From Ramlibacter sp. (GTDB taxonomy: Bacteria; Pseudomonadota; Gammaproteobacteria; Burkholderiales; Burkholderiaceae_C), in assembly GCA_026785815.1 (NCBI GenBank), contig JAJAZH010000421.1, positions 1-5,277 of the forward strand: DNA of 5,277 nucleotides, read 5' to 3'. The notes beneath the pieces were generated by a model, which saw nothing but the letters and a program-made list of their open reading frames with translations, was not told the DNA's origin and did no database searches. Position 1 is the stretch's first letter; each line of letters begins with the position of its first letter. This document shows, in pieces, positions 1 through 5,277 of this stretch. The translations under genes were made by a program, and so were the position numbers.

Positions 1-50
1 CGACCACACCGGTGTAGGATTGGCCCTGAGATCTCGAACAGCTCGAGTCA

Positions 51-158
51 TGGATTGCGGGTCAAGCCCGCAATGACTGGATTGCGGGTCAAGCCCGCAA
101 TGACAGGATGGCGGGCCAAGCCGGCAATGACAGGATGGCGGGCCAAGCCCGCAATGAC
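51..158 (+). repeat. Four tandem copies of a 27-nt palindromic repeat
   Basis: Four head-to-tail units of exactly 27 nt lie at 51-77, 78-104, 105-131 and 132-158. Units 1 and 2 are identical. Each contains a perfect 8-bp stem, ATTGCGGG / CCCGCAAT, around a TCAAG loop (54-61 and 67-74 in unit 1), and ends in GAC. Units 3 and 4 carry ATGGCGGG in the left arm and a CCAAG loop. Their stems therefore have mismatches, and unit 3 also has a changed right arm (CCGGCAAT). Repeats of this general form are common as dispersed intergenic palindromes in proteobacterial genomes. I see no transposase or other mobility gene here. Because 27 is divisible by three, the array reads as a nine-residue repeat in every frame, which produces spurious open frames. 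Confidence 0.9.
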
Positions 159-167
159 AGAATTTTT

Positions 168-194
168 GTCATCCCGGGCTCGACCCGGGATCCA
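168..194 (-). repeat. Inverted fifth copy of the 27-nt palindromic repeat
   Basis: Read on the minus strand this 27-nt segment aligns end to end with the units at 51-158. It shares the TGGAT start, the central CGGGTC-AGCCCG core and the ATGAC end, but the stem is ATCCCGGG / CCCGGGAT (171-178 with 184-191, loop CTCGA). It faces the tandem array across a short AT-rich spacer (159-167), so array and inverted copy could also form one larger imperfect hairpin. It sits between the array and the 3' end of argA. Confidence 0.75.
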
Positions 195-260
195 TGCGTC
201 CGCGCTGCGATGGATCCATGCCTGCGTGCTGCCGAGGATCCGCACCCACGCTCCGACGGG
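189..260 (+). repeat. Three imperfect 24-nt direct repeats
   Basis: The word GATCC recurs at 189, 213 and 237 with an exact 24-nt spacing. The first two units share GATCCATGC and GCTGC (17 of 24 positions identical). The third is more diverged after GATCC. The first unit overlaps the end of the inverted 27-nt repeat, so both may belong to one composite intergenic element. The repeats end about 24 nt before the argA stop codon. Confidence 0.5.
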
Positions 261-283
261 CCGCAGCCACCGCCCAATTCGCC

Positions 284-1633
284 TCAGGCCAGCTTCTTGA
301 CCAGCACCAGGCTCTTGCGATCCCAGTTGTATTTGCGCTTGCGGGCCTCGGGCAGCCAGTCGGGGTCCATCTGGACGAAGCCGCGTTTGAGGAACCAGTG
401 CATGGTGCGGGTGGTCAGCACGAAGATGCTGTCCAGGCCCGCTGCGCGGGCTCGTTGCTCGATGCGCTTGAGCACTTTTTCGCCGTCGCCCTGGCCTTGC
501 GTCTGCGGCGAAACCGTCAGCGCCGCCATCTCGCCGGTCCGGGCCTCCGGGAACGGATAGAGCGCGGCGCAGGCGAAGATCACGCCGTCGTGCTCGACGA
601 TCGTGTAGTTGGCGATGTCGCGCTCGATCTCCGTGCGGTCGCGCTTGACCAGCGTGCCGTCGCGCTCGAATGGTTCGATCAGCTGCAGGATGCCGCCGAC
701 GTCGTCGGCCGCGGCCTCGCGCAGGCTCTCCAGCTTTTCATCGACCACCATGGTGCCGATGCCGTCGTGCACATAGACCTCCAGCAGCAGCGAGCCGTCG
801 ACCGCGAACGGGATGATGTGGCTGCGCTCGACCCCGGCCTTGCAGGCCTTGACGCAGTGCTGCAGGTAGAAGGCGGTGTCGGTCGGCTGCTGCGGGTCCG
901 GCAGGTCGGCGATCAGCTGCTGCGCCTGCGCCAGCGGCAGTTCGGTGTCGATCGGGTTAGCGTCCGATTCCGGCTGCAACGGCTTCACGCGGATGCCCGG
1001 GATCTCGGCCAGGAACACCAGCTTGTCGGCCTGCAGCGCGATCGCCACGCTGGTCGCGACTTCTTCCATCGTCAGGTTGAAAGCCTCGCCGGTCGGCGAA
1101 AAGCCGAAGGGCGAGAGCAGGACCATGGCGCCGAAATCGAGCGTTCGTGTGATTCCCGCCACATCCACCTTGCGGACCAGCCCGGAATGCCGGAAGTCGA
1201 CGCCGTCGACCACGCCCACCGGCCGCGCCGTGATGAAGTTGCCCGAAATCACCCGGACGGTGGAGCCCGCCATCGGCGTGTTGGGCAGTCCCTGGCTGAA
1301 GGCGGCCTCGATCTCGTAGCGCAGCTGGCCCGCCGCCTCCTGGGCGCAGTCCAGCGCCACTTCATCGGTGATCCGCATGCCGTGCGAGTACTTCGACTGC
1401 TGGCCCTTGGCCCGCAGCTGCTCGTTGACCTGCGGCCGGAAGCCATGCACCAGGACGATCTTCACGCCCATGCTCTGGATCAGCGCCAGGTCCTGCGCGA
1501 TGTGCGGCAGCTTGCCGGCGGCGATCGCTTCACCGGTGAGGCCGACCACGAAGGTCTTGCCCCGGTGCATGTGGATGTACGGCGCCACCGAACGGAACCA
1601 CGGCACGAAGGTGAAGTTGAAGACGGTGGACAT
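284..1633 (-). CDS. argA: N-acetylglutamate synthase (amino-acid N-acetyltransferase)
   Basis: The 449-residue product should transfer acetyl from acetyl-CoA to glutamate, the first step of arginine biosynthesis, in the cytoplasm. Residues about 25-285 form an amino-acid-kinase-like domain that in this family binds arginine for feedback inhibition. Visible landmarks are HRGKTFVVGLTGEAI (23-37), SGNFITARPVGVVDGVDFRHSG (130-151 region) and TGEAFNLT (181-188). Residues about 303-440 form the GNAT acetyltransferase domain, with EMAALTVSP (368-376), an acetyl-CoA loop fitting Q/RxxGxG at Q379-G384, and FVLTTRTMHWFLKRGF (404-419). Length and order match the classical bifunctional ArgA, as in E. coli. 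I chose the ATG at 1633-1631 because the alignment with E. coli ArgA begins there. The frame stays open 100 codons further upstream, but that part is unlike ArgA and enters the divergent gene. No strong Shine-Dalgarno sequence precedes the start. The gene appears intact. Confidence 0.95.
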   Translation of the reverse strand: MSTVFNFTFVPWFRSVAPYIHMHRGKTFVVGLTGEAIAAGKLPHIAQDLALIQSMGVKIVLVHGFRPQVNEQLRAKGQQSKYSHGMRITDEVALDCAQEAAGQLRYEIEAAFSQGLPNTPMAGSTVRVISGNFITARPVGVVDGVDFRHSGLVRKVDVAGITRTLDFGAMVLLSPFGFSPTGEAFNLTMEEVATSVAIALQADKLVFLAEIPGIRVKPLQPESDANPIDTELPLAQAQQLIADLPDPQQPTDTAFYLQHCVKACKAGVERSHIIPFAVDGSLLLEVYVHDGIGTMVVDEKLESLREAAADDVGGILQLIEPFERDGTLVKRDRTEIERDIANYTIVEHDGVIFACAALYPFPEARTGEMAALTVSPQTQGQGDGEKVLKRIEQRARAAGLDSIFVLTTRTMHWFLKRGFVQMDPDWLPEARKRKYNWDRKSLVLVKKLA

Positions 1634-1723
1634 CGCTCGGTCTGACAAAGTCGCAGGAGTGTACGGGAATGGTAGTGGAAGAAGACTGGCGTCCTGCTGC
1701 GGGCGCAGGTATGGTCGGCAGAC
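1634..1723. promoter_or_regulatory. Divergent intergenic region between argA and the membrane-protein pair
   Basis: These 90 nt separate two genes transcribed away from each other, so both promoters should lie here or just inside the genes. I do not find convincing sigma-70 boxes. A CTGACA (1642-1647, plus strand) resembles a -35 but has only a poor -10 match downstream. A TACACT on the minus strand (1663-1658) resembles a -10 for argA but lacks a good -35. No clear ARG-box palindrome was recognised. The regulatory role is inferred from gene arrangement alone. Confidence 0.4.
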
Positions 1724-2947
1724 ATGAATATCGTGGCGGTGGCTTTCTGGGGAGCGTTTTTCGGGTCCGTCGTGCTGATGATCGGCGGGTCGCTGGTGGC
1801 GTACGCTCTGTCGCTGCAGCGGGTGGCGCTGCGGGCCGGCCTGACCGCTGCGCTCTCGGCGCTGTTCGTCGTCGCCTACATCGGATGGCTGCCGATCGAT
1901 GACCTGGGGGTCGAGCAGCGCGTGCTGGCCCACATCGCGGCACTGTGTTCAATGCTGCTCGGGCTGATGTTGCTGGCGCTGCTGGGGATGATGCGCCGGC
2001 CGGACCACCGGCGGCAGGTCCTGGCCTTGACCTTCGGCCTGGCGGCGCTGGTGGTCGGGGTCGGATGGATCCTGCAACCGGTCGAAGCACTGGCCCTCGG
2101 TTGCGCGGTGGCGTTCCTGATCGGTTCGGCCGCCCTGGTCGTTTGCGTGCGGGCGGCGCTGCGCGGTGACCGGCTGGCCTGGCTGGCGCTCTCCGGAGTG
2201 TTTTTCCTGATACTGGCGCTGGTCGGCCTGAGCTGGATCGCCCTGGCCCAGGTGACCGCCTGGCCGCTGCACGTGTTCAGCGCCCTTTGCGGCATGGCCT
2301 ACCTGGGCTTGTTTTCCGCCGTCCTGTGGGCCCGCTACTCCTACCTGTTCGAGCTGCGCGAAGTGATGGCGCACGGGCCCAGCTACGACCCGGTGACCCG
2401 GATGCGGTCGCACGCCGAGACCGGCCAGCTGGTCGGCTCGGTGTTCCAGGACATCGACGGCCAGCCGCAGCCGGTCGGGGTGATCGCGATTTCGATCGGC
2501 AACCTGTACGCGCTCGAACAACTGCATGGGCGCGGCGCGGCCAACCATGCGCTGTACGTGTGCGCCAGCCGGCTGCGCCGGACGGTGCCGGCGGAGGTCG
2601 AGATGGGACGGCTGGCCGAAGACGGCTTCCTGCTGCTCACGCGCAAGTCGGTCGATGGCGTGCGGCTGGTTGCGCTGGCCCGGCGCGTCGCCAACCGGCT
2701 GGCGCAGCCGGTGTCGCTCAACACGTCGGACCCGACCGAGCTGGAGGACAACCGCGCCAGCTGGGTGGCGGACGTCGGGGTCGGCGTGCTGGCCGCCGCC
2801 ACGCCGCTGGTGCGGGCCTCGACGGCAGTCAGCATGGCGCGCGCGATGTCGCGCACCGCCTGGAGCTTCGGCAGCCGGATCGCGTGGTTCGACCGGGAGA
2901 CCCGCCAGATCTCCGAGCTGCCGCTCACCGACGGGCCGGTCCGCTGA
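1724..2947 (+). CDS. Seven-helix membrane protein with degenerate GGDEF domain (copy 1)
   Basis: This 407-residue protein has seven hydrophobic segments at about 4-28, 38-56, 68-90, 99-117, 121-143, 151-174 and 181-203. Arginine-rich loops after segments 1, 3, 5 and 7 (for example RRPDHRR, 91-97) predict an outside N-terminus and a cytoplasmic C-terminus. Residues 221-390 follow the GGDEF fold order: DPVTRMRSH (222-230) matches the usual DPLTGLPNR start, and VGVGVL (351-356) matches the late SIGIAL strand. The signature GGDEF is AEDGF (298-302), the metal-binding DxD is SIG (257-259), and the RxxD product-binding site is PAEV (289-292). Cyclase activity and product inhibition are therefore not expected; a receptor, scaffold or GTP-sensing role is inference. 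The ATG aligns with the start of the downstream copy (FWGAFF at residues 8-13 in both), although its Shine-Dalgarno is weak. I do not recognise a named family for the membrane part. Confidence 0.9.
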   Translation: MNIVAVAFWGAFFGSVVLMIGGSLVAYALSLQRVALRAGLTAALSALFVVAYIGWLPIDDLGVEQRVLAHIAALCSMLLGLMLLALLGMMRRPDHRRQVLALTFGLAALVVGVGWILQPVEALALGCAVAFLIGSAALVVCVRAALRGDRLAWLALSGVFFLILALVGLSWIALAQVTAWPLHVFSALCGMAYLGLFSAVLWARYSYLFELREVMAHGPSYDPVTRMRSHAETGQLVGSVFQDIDGQPQPVGVIAISIGNLYALEQLHGRGAANHALYVCASRLRRTVPAEVEMGRLAEDGFLLLTRKSVDGVRLVALARRVANRLAQPVSLNTSDPTELEDNRASWVADVGVGVLAAATPLVRASTAVSMARAMSRTAWSFGSRIAWFDRETRQISELPLTDGPVR

Positions 2948-4176
2948 TGGGAGCGCTCGCCGCCGGTTTCTGGGGCGCTTTTTTCTGCGCCGTGGCGCTG
3001 ATGCTGGCCGGCTCGCTGGCCGCCTTCTTCCGCTCGCTGCAGCGGGTGGCGTTGACGGCGGCCCTGTCGGCGCTGATCTCGGCCCTGTTCGTGATCGCCT
3101 ACCTGGGCTGGCTGCCGCTGGGCGGCGCCGACACGCAGGCCCGGGTGCTGGCCCACTTCGCGACCATTTCGTCCTCGGTGCTGGGCCTGATGCTGCTGGC
3201 CATGCTGGGGCTGCTGCGCCAGCGCAAGCGGGCGCAGCGCTTTCGCCACGCCCTCGCCACGCTGGCCGCGCTGGTGATGCTCGCCGGCTGGGCGCTGCCG
3301 CCGGCCCAGGCGCTGGAGCTGAGTTCCGCGACCGCCCTCATGGTCGGCGCGCTGGCGCTGGCGGCCTGTTTGCGAAGCGCCCTGCGTGGCGACCGGCTGG
3401 CCTGGCTGGCGTTCTGCGGTGTCTGCTTCATGCTGGTCGCGCTGGCCGGCCTGACCTGGATCGCGCTGCACCGCGAGCGCGTCCAGTGGCCGGTGCACGC
3501 CGTCAGCGCCGTCGCCGCCACCGCCTACCTGACCAGCATGGCGCTGGCGCTCTGGGCCCGCTATTCGTACCTGATCGAGCTGCGCGAAGTGATGTCGCAC
3601 GGCCCGGCCTACGATCCGGTGACCCGGATGCGCTCGCATGCCGAGACCGGCCAGCTGGTGGGCGACGTGTTCAAGCCGAGCGAAGGCGGCGGCGAGAGCC
3701 AGCCGATCGGCGTGATCGTGATTTCGATCGGCAACCTCTATGCGCTGGAGCGACTGCATGGCCGGGGCGCGGTCAACCACGCGCTGTTCGTCTGCGCCAG
3801 CCGGCTGCGGCGCGCGGTGCCTGCCGAAGTCGAGATGGGCCGGCTGGGCGAGGACGGGTTCCTGCTGCTGACGCGCAATTCGGAAGACCCGGCGCGGCTG
3901 GTCGAGATCGCCCGGCTGGTGGCCGCACGGCTGGGCCGCCGGGTGTCGCTCAGCGCGTCGGGCGATGCCGCCGCGCGGGAGGCTGGCGTGCAGGGCTGGG
4001 TGGCCGACGTCGGTGTCGGCGTGCTGGCCGCGGCGACGCCGCTGATGCGCCCCTCCGCCGCCGTCAGCATGGCCCGCGACATGTCGCGCGCCGCCTGGAG
4101 TTTCAGCAGCCGGATCGCCTGGTTCGACCGCGAGACCCGCAAGATCTCCGAGCTGCCCCTGACCGACGGGCGTTAA
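2947..4176 (+). CDS. Seven-helix membrane protein with degenerate GGDEF domain (copy 2)
   Basis: This 409-residue paralogue of the preceding gene has hydrophobic segments at about 4-28, 36-56, 68-90, 101-119, 124-142, 151-173 and 182-203, then a cytoplasmic GGDEF-like domain (about 222-393). Here GGDEF is GEDGF (301-305), DxD is SIG (260-262), and the RxxD site is again PAEV (292-295), so it too should lack diguanylate cyclase activity. From residue 202 to the end I judge roughly three quarters of positions identical to copy 1, with clearly lower identity in the membrane half. Its ATG overlaps the TGA of copy 1 by one base (TGATG) and little Shine-Dalgarno is visible, which suggests translational coupling. 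A 292-nt gap follows, so the operon probably ends here. What the pair senses or binds cannot be read from the sequence. Confidence 0.9.
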   Translation: MGALAAGFWGAFFCAVALMLAGSLAAFFRSLQRVALTAALSALISALFVIAYLGWLPLGGADTQARVLAHFATISSSVLGLMLLAMLGLLRQRKRAQRFRHALATLAALVMLAGWALPPAQALELSSATALMVGALALAACLRSALRGDRLAWLAFCGVCFMLVALAGLTWIALHRERVQWPVHAVSAVAATAYLTSMALALWARYSYLIELREVMSHGPAYDPVTRMRSHAETGQLVGDVFKPSEGGGESQPIGVIVISIGNLYALERLHGRGAVNHALFVCASRLRRAVPAEVEMGRLGEDGFLLLTRNSEDPARLVEIARLVAARLGRRVSLSASGDAAAREAGVQGWVADVGVGVLAAATPLMRPSAAVSMARDMSRAAWSFSSRIAWFDRETRKISELPLTDGR

Positions 4177-4239
4177 GGTTTTTGCTGCATTTTGACCGGG
4201 GCCGCCTCGCGGCACCGACGCAATCGGGGCCTGATGCCT

Positions 4240-4269
4240 CGCGAAAACCCGCGGCTTCGATGTTTCGCG
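4240..4269 (+). repeat. Inverted repeat downstream of the membrane-protein pair
   Basis: CGCGAAA (4240-4246) and TTTCGCG (4263-4269) form a perfect 7-bp inverted repeat around a 16-nt loop that itself contains CCGCGG. It lies about 64 nt after the stop codon of the second membrane-protein gene. No T-run follows, so it is not a canonical intrinsic terminator, but it is the best structured element near that 3' end. Confidence 0.35.
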
Positions 4270-4336
4270 CCCCATGCTCGCCAGGAAGAATTCGGGATAT
4301 CGATGGGCTGTCCACGGCCGCAGTCGGCTGCAGGGC

Positions 4337-4350
4337 CCTCTAGGTAGAGG
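4337..4350 (+). repeat. Short hairpin, CCTCT-AGGT-AGAGG
   Basis: A 5-bp stem (4337-4341 with 4346-4350) encloses a 4-nt AGGT loop. It is followed by AGTTT, which is too short to be a clear terminator tail. It marks the point where the GC-rich intergenic sequence gives way to AT-richer sequence. A weak terminator for the upstream operon is possible but not shown. Confidence 0.25.
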
Positions 4351-4353
4351 AGT

Positions 4354-4384
4354 TTCACTGTGTGATTACCCCTATTTTTATAAC
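4354..4384 (+). promoter_or_regulatory. Possible sigma-70-type promoter for the secretion gene
   Basis: TATAAC (4379-4384) matches the -10 consensus at five of six positions and lies in the most AT-rich stretch of the region. TTCACT (4354-4359) matches the -35 consensus at four of six, with a rather long 19-nt spacer. A start of transcription just downstream would place the 24-bp palindrome at the transcription start and give a leader of roughly 75 nt. This is a consensus match by eye in a GC-rich genome. Confidence 0.35.
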
Positions 4385-4385
4385 C

Positions 4386-4409
4386 ACCCCTGTCAGATCT
4401 GACAGGGGT
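4386..4409. promoter_or_regulatory. Perfect 24-bp palindrome, operator-like
   Basis: The half-site ACCCCTGTCAGA is followed directly by its exact reverse complement, with no spacer and a TCAGA/TCTGA centre. It lies immediately after the candidate -10 box, where a repressor would block transcription. It could instead be a cruciform or RNA hairpin (an attenuator or the terminator of an upstream transcript), or one copy of a dispersed palindrome family. No T-run follows on the plus strand. The palindrome itself is certain; its function is inferred from position. Confidence 0.55.
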
Positions 4410-4443
4410 CAAGCCTAGGTCATCAGTGTTATTCAGCAAAGTA

Positions 4444-4468
4444 CCCCACTGACAAGAAGGAGTGGGGC
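4444..4468 (+). promoter_or_regulatory. Ribosome-binding-site hairpin before the GTG start
   Basis: CCCCACT (4444-4450) pairs perfectly with AGTGGGG (4461-4467), leaving a 10-nt loop. The only good Shine-Dalgarno sequence, AAGGAG (4457-4462), straddles the loop and the 3' arm. The GTG start at 4469 lies one base beyond the stem, with 6 nt between AAGGAG and GTG. This Shine-Dalgarno decides the start codon of the secretion gene. The hairpin could limit ribosome access, a plausible translational control point. Confidence 0.55.
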
Positions 4469-5277
4469 GTGGATCCGCTGCATACAAAGGATTTGATTTG
4501 GGCCATAGGCTCGTGTTGCGCGCTTCATCGCATTCCTTTTGATGCGGGGCTGTTGCTTAGCCAACATGCGCCGCCTTACGGAGCAGTCACGCTGATCACT
4601 GCTGCCAGGGCGATCGGCTTCTTGGCGCAGCAACAGCCGCTCAAACTCAAGGACCTTTCGACCACCACCGGCACGGTTGTGTTGTTGCTGGCTGGTGGCG
4701 ACGATGGGCCAGCGATCGGGCTGGTGCTCAGCGCCACGCAGGAAACGATAACCTGGTATGCGGCCGGCAGCAACGAGCCGGTGACGCAGGCCCTTGCCGA
4801 TTTCGCTGCGCGCTACACCGGCGAGGCGGTGGTCTTGCGCAAGCGCCCTGAAGCTGCCAACGATGCCGATGCCCCCGCCGCCGCCAGGTTTGGCTTTCGC
4901 TGGTTCGTGCCCGAACTGCTCAAGCACCGAAAGGTCTGGCGCGACGTGCTGGGTGCCAGCCTGGTCCTTCAGTTGTTGGCGCTTGGCCTGCCGCTGTTCA
5001 CCCAGGCCATCATCGATAAGGTGGTGGTGCATCAGACCGAGAGCACGCTCATCGCTCTTTCCATTGGCATGGGAATCTTCCTGGTCTTCACGGCCATCAT
5101 GAGTTGGGTGCGCCAGTATCTGGTGTTGCACACCGGGAACCGGGTCGACGCGGTACTTGCCGCAACCGTGTTCGACCACTTGTTCAAACTGCCACCACGC
5201 TACTTTCAGCACCGGCCCACAGGTGTCATCGCCGCCCGCTTGCAAGGCGTCGAGACGATTCGCGAATTCGTCAGCTC
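4469..5277 (+). CDS. Type I secretion ABC transporter, HlyB-like (partial, 3' end outside window)
   Basis: The 269 visible codons encode the N-terminal part of an inner-membrane export ATPase that, with a membrane-fusion protein and an outer-membrane channel, secretes RTX-type proteins. Residues 1 to about 130 resemble a peptidase-C39-like domain. By eye alignment with HlyB (Tyr9), the catalytic cysteine position is Trp11, so it should bind cargo without cutting it. FGFRWFVPELLKHRKVWRDV (141-160) and the following LPLFTQAIIDKVVVHQ are typical of the HlyB family. Membrane helices lie at about 159-180 and 195-217, and NRVDAVLAATVFDHLFKLPPRYF and the ETIREF segment match the transmembrane-domain coupling region. 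The Walker motifs would lie beyond the right edge. The GTG start has a good AAGGAG 6 nt upstream. Early codon use (CTT, ATT, TTT, TTG) is less GC-biased than in the neighbouring genes. A bacteriocin-type exporter is less likely because the cysteine is absent. Confidence 0.88.
   Translation, partial: MDPLHTKDLIWAIGSCCALHRIPFDAGLLLSQHAPPYGAVTLITAARAIGFLAQQQPLKLKDLSTTTGTVVLLLAGGDDGPAIGLVLSATQETITWYAAGSNEPVTQALADFAARYTGEAVVLRKRPEAANDADAPAAARFGFRWFVPELLKHRKVWRDVLGASLVLQLLALGLPLFTQAIIDKVVVHQTESTLIALSIGMGIFLVFTAIMSWVRQYLVLHTGNRVDAVLAATVFDHLFKLPPRYFQHRPTGVIAARLQGVETIREFVS

Noticed and set aside
1..50. Possible 3' end of an upstream gene (TAG at 15-17 in frame 3)
   Set aside because: Only four codons precede the stop in the window, so there is nothing to distinguish a gene end from chance.
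51..158. CRISPR array
   Set aside because: The units are contiguous 27-mers without unique spacers, and no cas gene is visible.
141..167. Intrinsic terminator from the last tandem repeat and the TTTTT at 163-167
   Set aside because: The stem has a mismatch and the T-run begins several bases after it rather than directly, so it is only weakly terminator-like.
48..300. Short open frames with repeated VIAGLTRNP or GLRVKPAMT peptides
   Set aside because: They are translations of the 27-nt DNA repeats, which stay open in several frames because the period is a multiple of three.
194..1645. Long 483-codon plus-strand open frame opposite argA
   Set aside because: It is the antisense shadow of argA, with no recognisable domain and a composition rich in R, H, Q and D typical of GC-rich antisense frames.
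1634..1933. 100-codon upstream extension of argA on the minus strand
   Set aside because: The frame is open, but the residues do not resemble ArgA and lie opposite the start of the divergent membrane-protein gene. Family alignment starts at 1633.
2383..4275. 630-codon minus-strand open frame
   Set aside because: It lies antisense to both membrane-protein genes, is dominated by Q, R, G, H and A, and has no family features. It results from high third-position GC.
2526..4343. 605-codon plus-strand frame across both membrane-protein genes
   Set aside because: It is a frame-shifted, Arg/Ala/Gly-rich shadow of the two real genes, which show clear helices and domain motifs in their own frames.
4234..4347. 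37-codon open frame in the intergenic region
   Set aside because: It has only a weak upstream GGGG, no recognisable sequence features, and overlaps the inverted repeats. It is not distinguishable from chance.
4433..5245. 270-codon minus-strand open frame opposite the secretion gene
   Set aside because: The plus strand encodes an unmistakable HlyB-type protein over the same bases. The antisense product has no family features.

Overview
This GC-rich window most likely comes from a Burkholderiales betaproteobacterium. The main taxonomic hints are a bifunctional ArgA of the betaproteobacterial style (near-N-terminal FTFVPWFRSVAPYIH) and high third-position GC. That assignment is by recognition only. 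No rRNA, tRNA, insertion sequence or CRISPR array is visible.

Layout from left to right. Bases 1-283 hold no supportable gene. They contain four head-to-tail copies of a 27-nt palindromic repeat, a fifth inverted relative, and three imperfect 24-nt repeats that run up to the end of argA. argA (284-1633, minus strand) encodes N-acetylglutamate synthase, the first step of arginine synthesis. A 90-nt divergent intergenic region separates it from two plus-strand genes, 1724-2947 and 2947-4176, which are tandem paralogues overlapping by one base (TGATG). Each encodes seven predicted membrane helices followed by a cytoplasmic GGDEF-like domain whose catalytic and c-di-GMP-binding signatures are all replaced, in the same way in both copies. 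A 292-nt intergenic stretch follows, turning markedly AT-richer near its end. It holds a perfect 24-bp palindrome and a hairpin that overlaps the ribosome binding site of the last gene. That gene (4469 to the window edge) starts with GTG and encodes the N-terminal part of a HlyB-type type I secretion ABC transporter with a peptidase-C39-like domain that appears to lack the catalytic cysteine.

How the genes relate. The two membrane proteins almost certainly work together, or are versions of one function: they are translationally coupled, near-equal in length, and their GGDEF-like domains differ mainly at synonymous positions. They look like enzymatically dead membrane receptors or scaffolds rather than diguanylate cyclases. 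argA is divergently transcribed and probably only a neighbour. The secretion gene has its own leader and probably starts a separate operon, whose partner and cargo genes lie beyond the right edge. The most unusual features are the paired pseudo-GGDEF receptors and the structured leader of the secretion gene.
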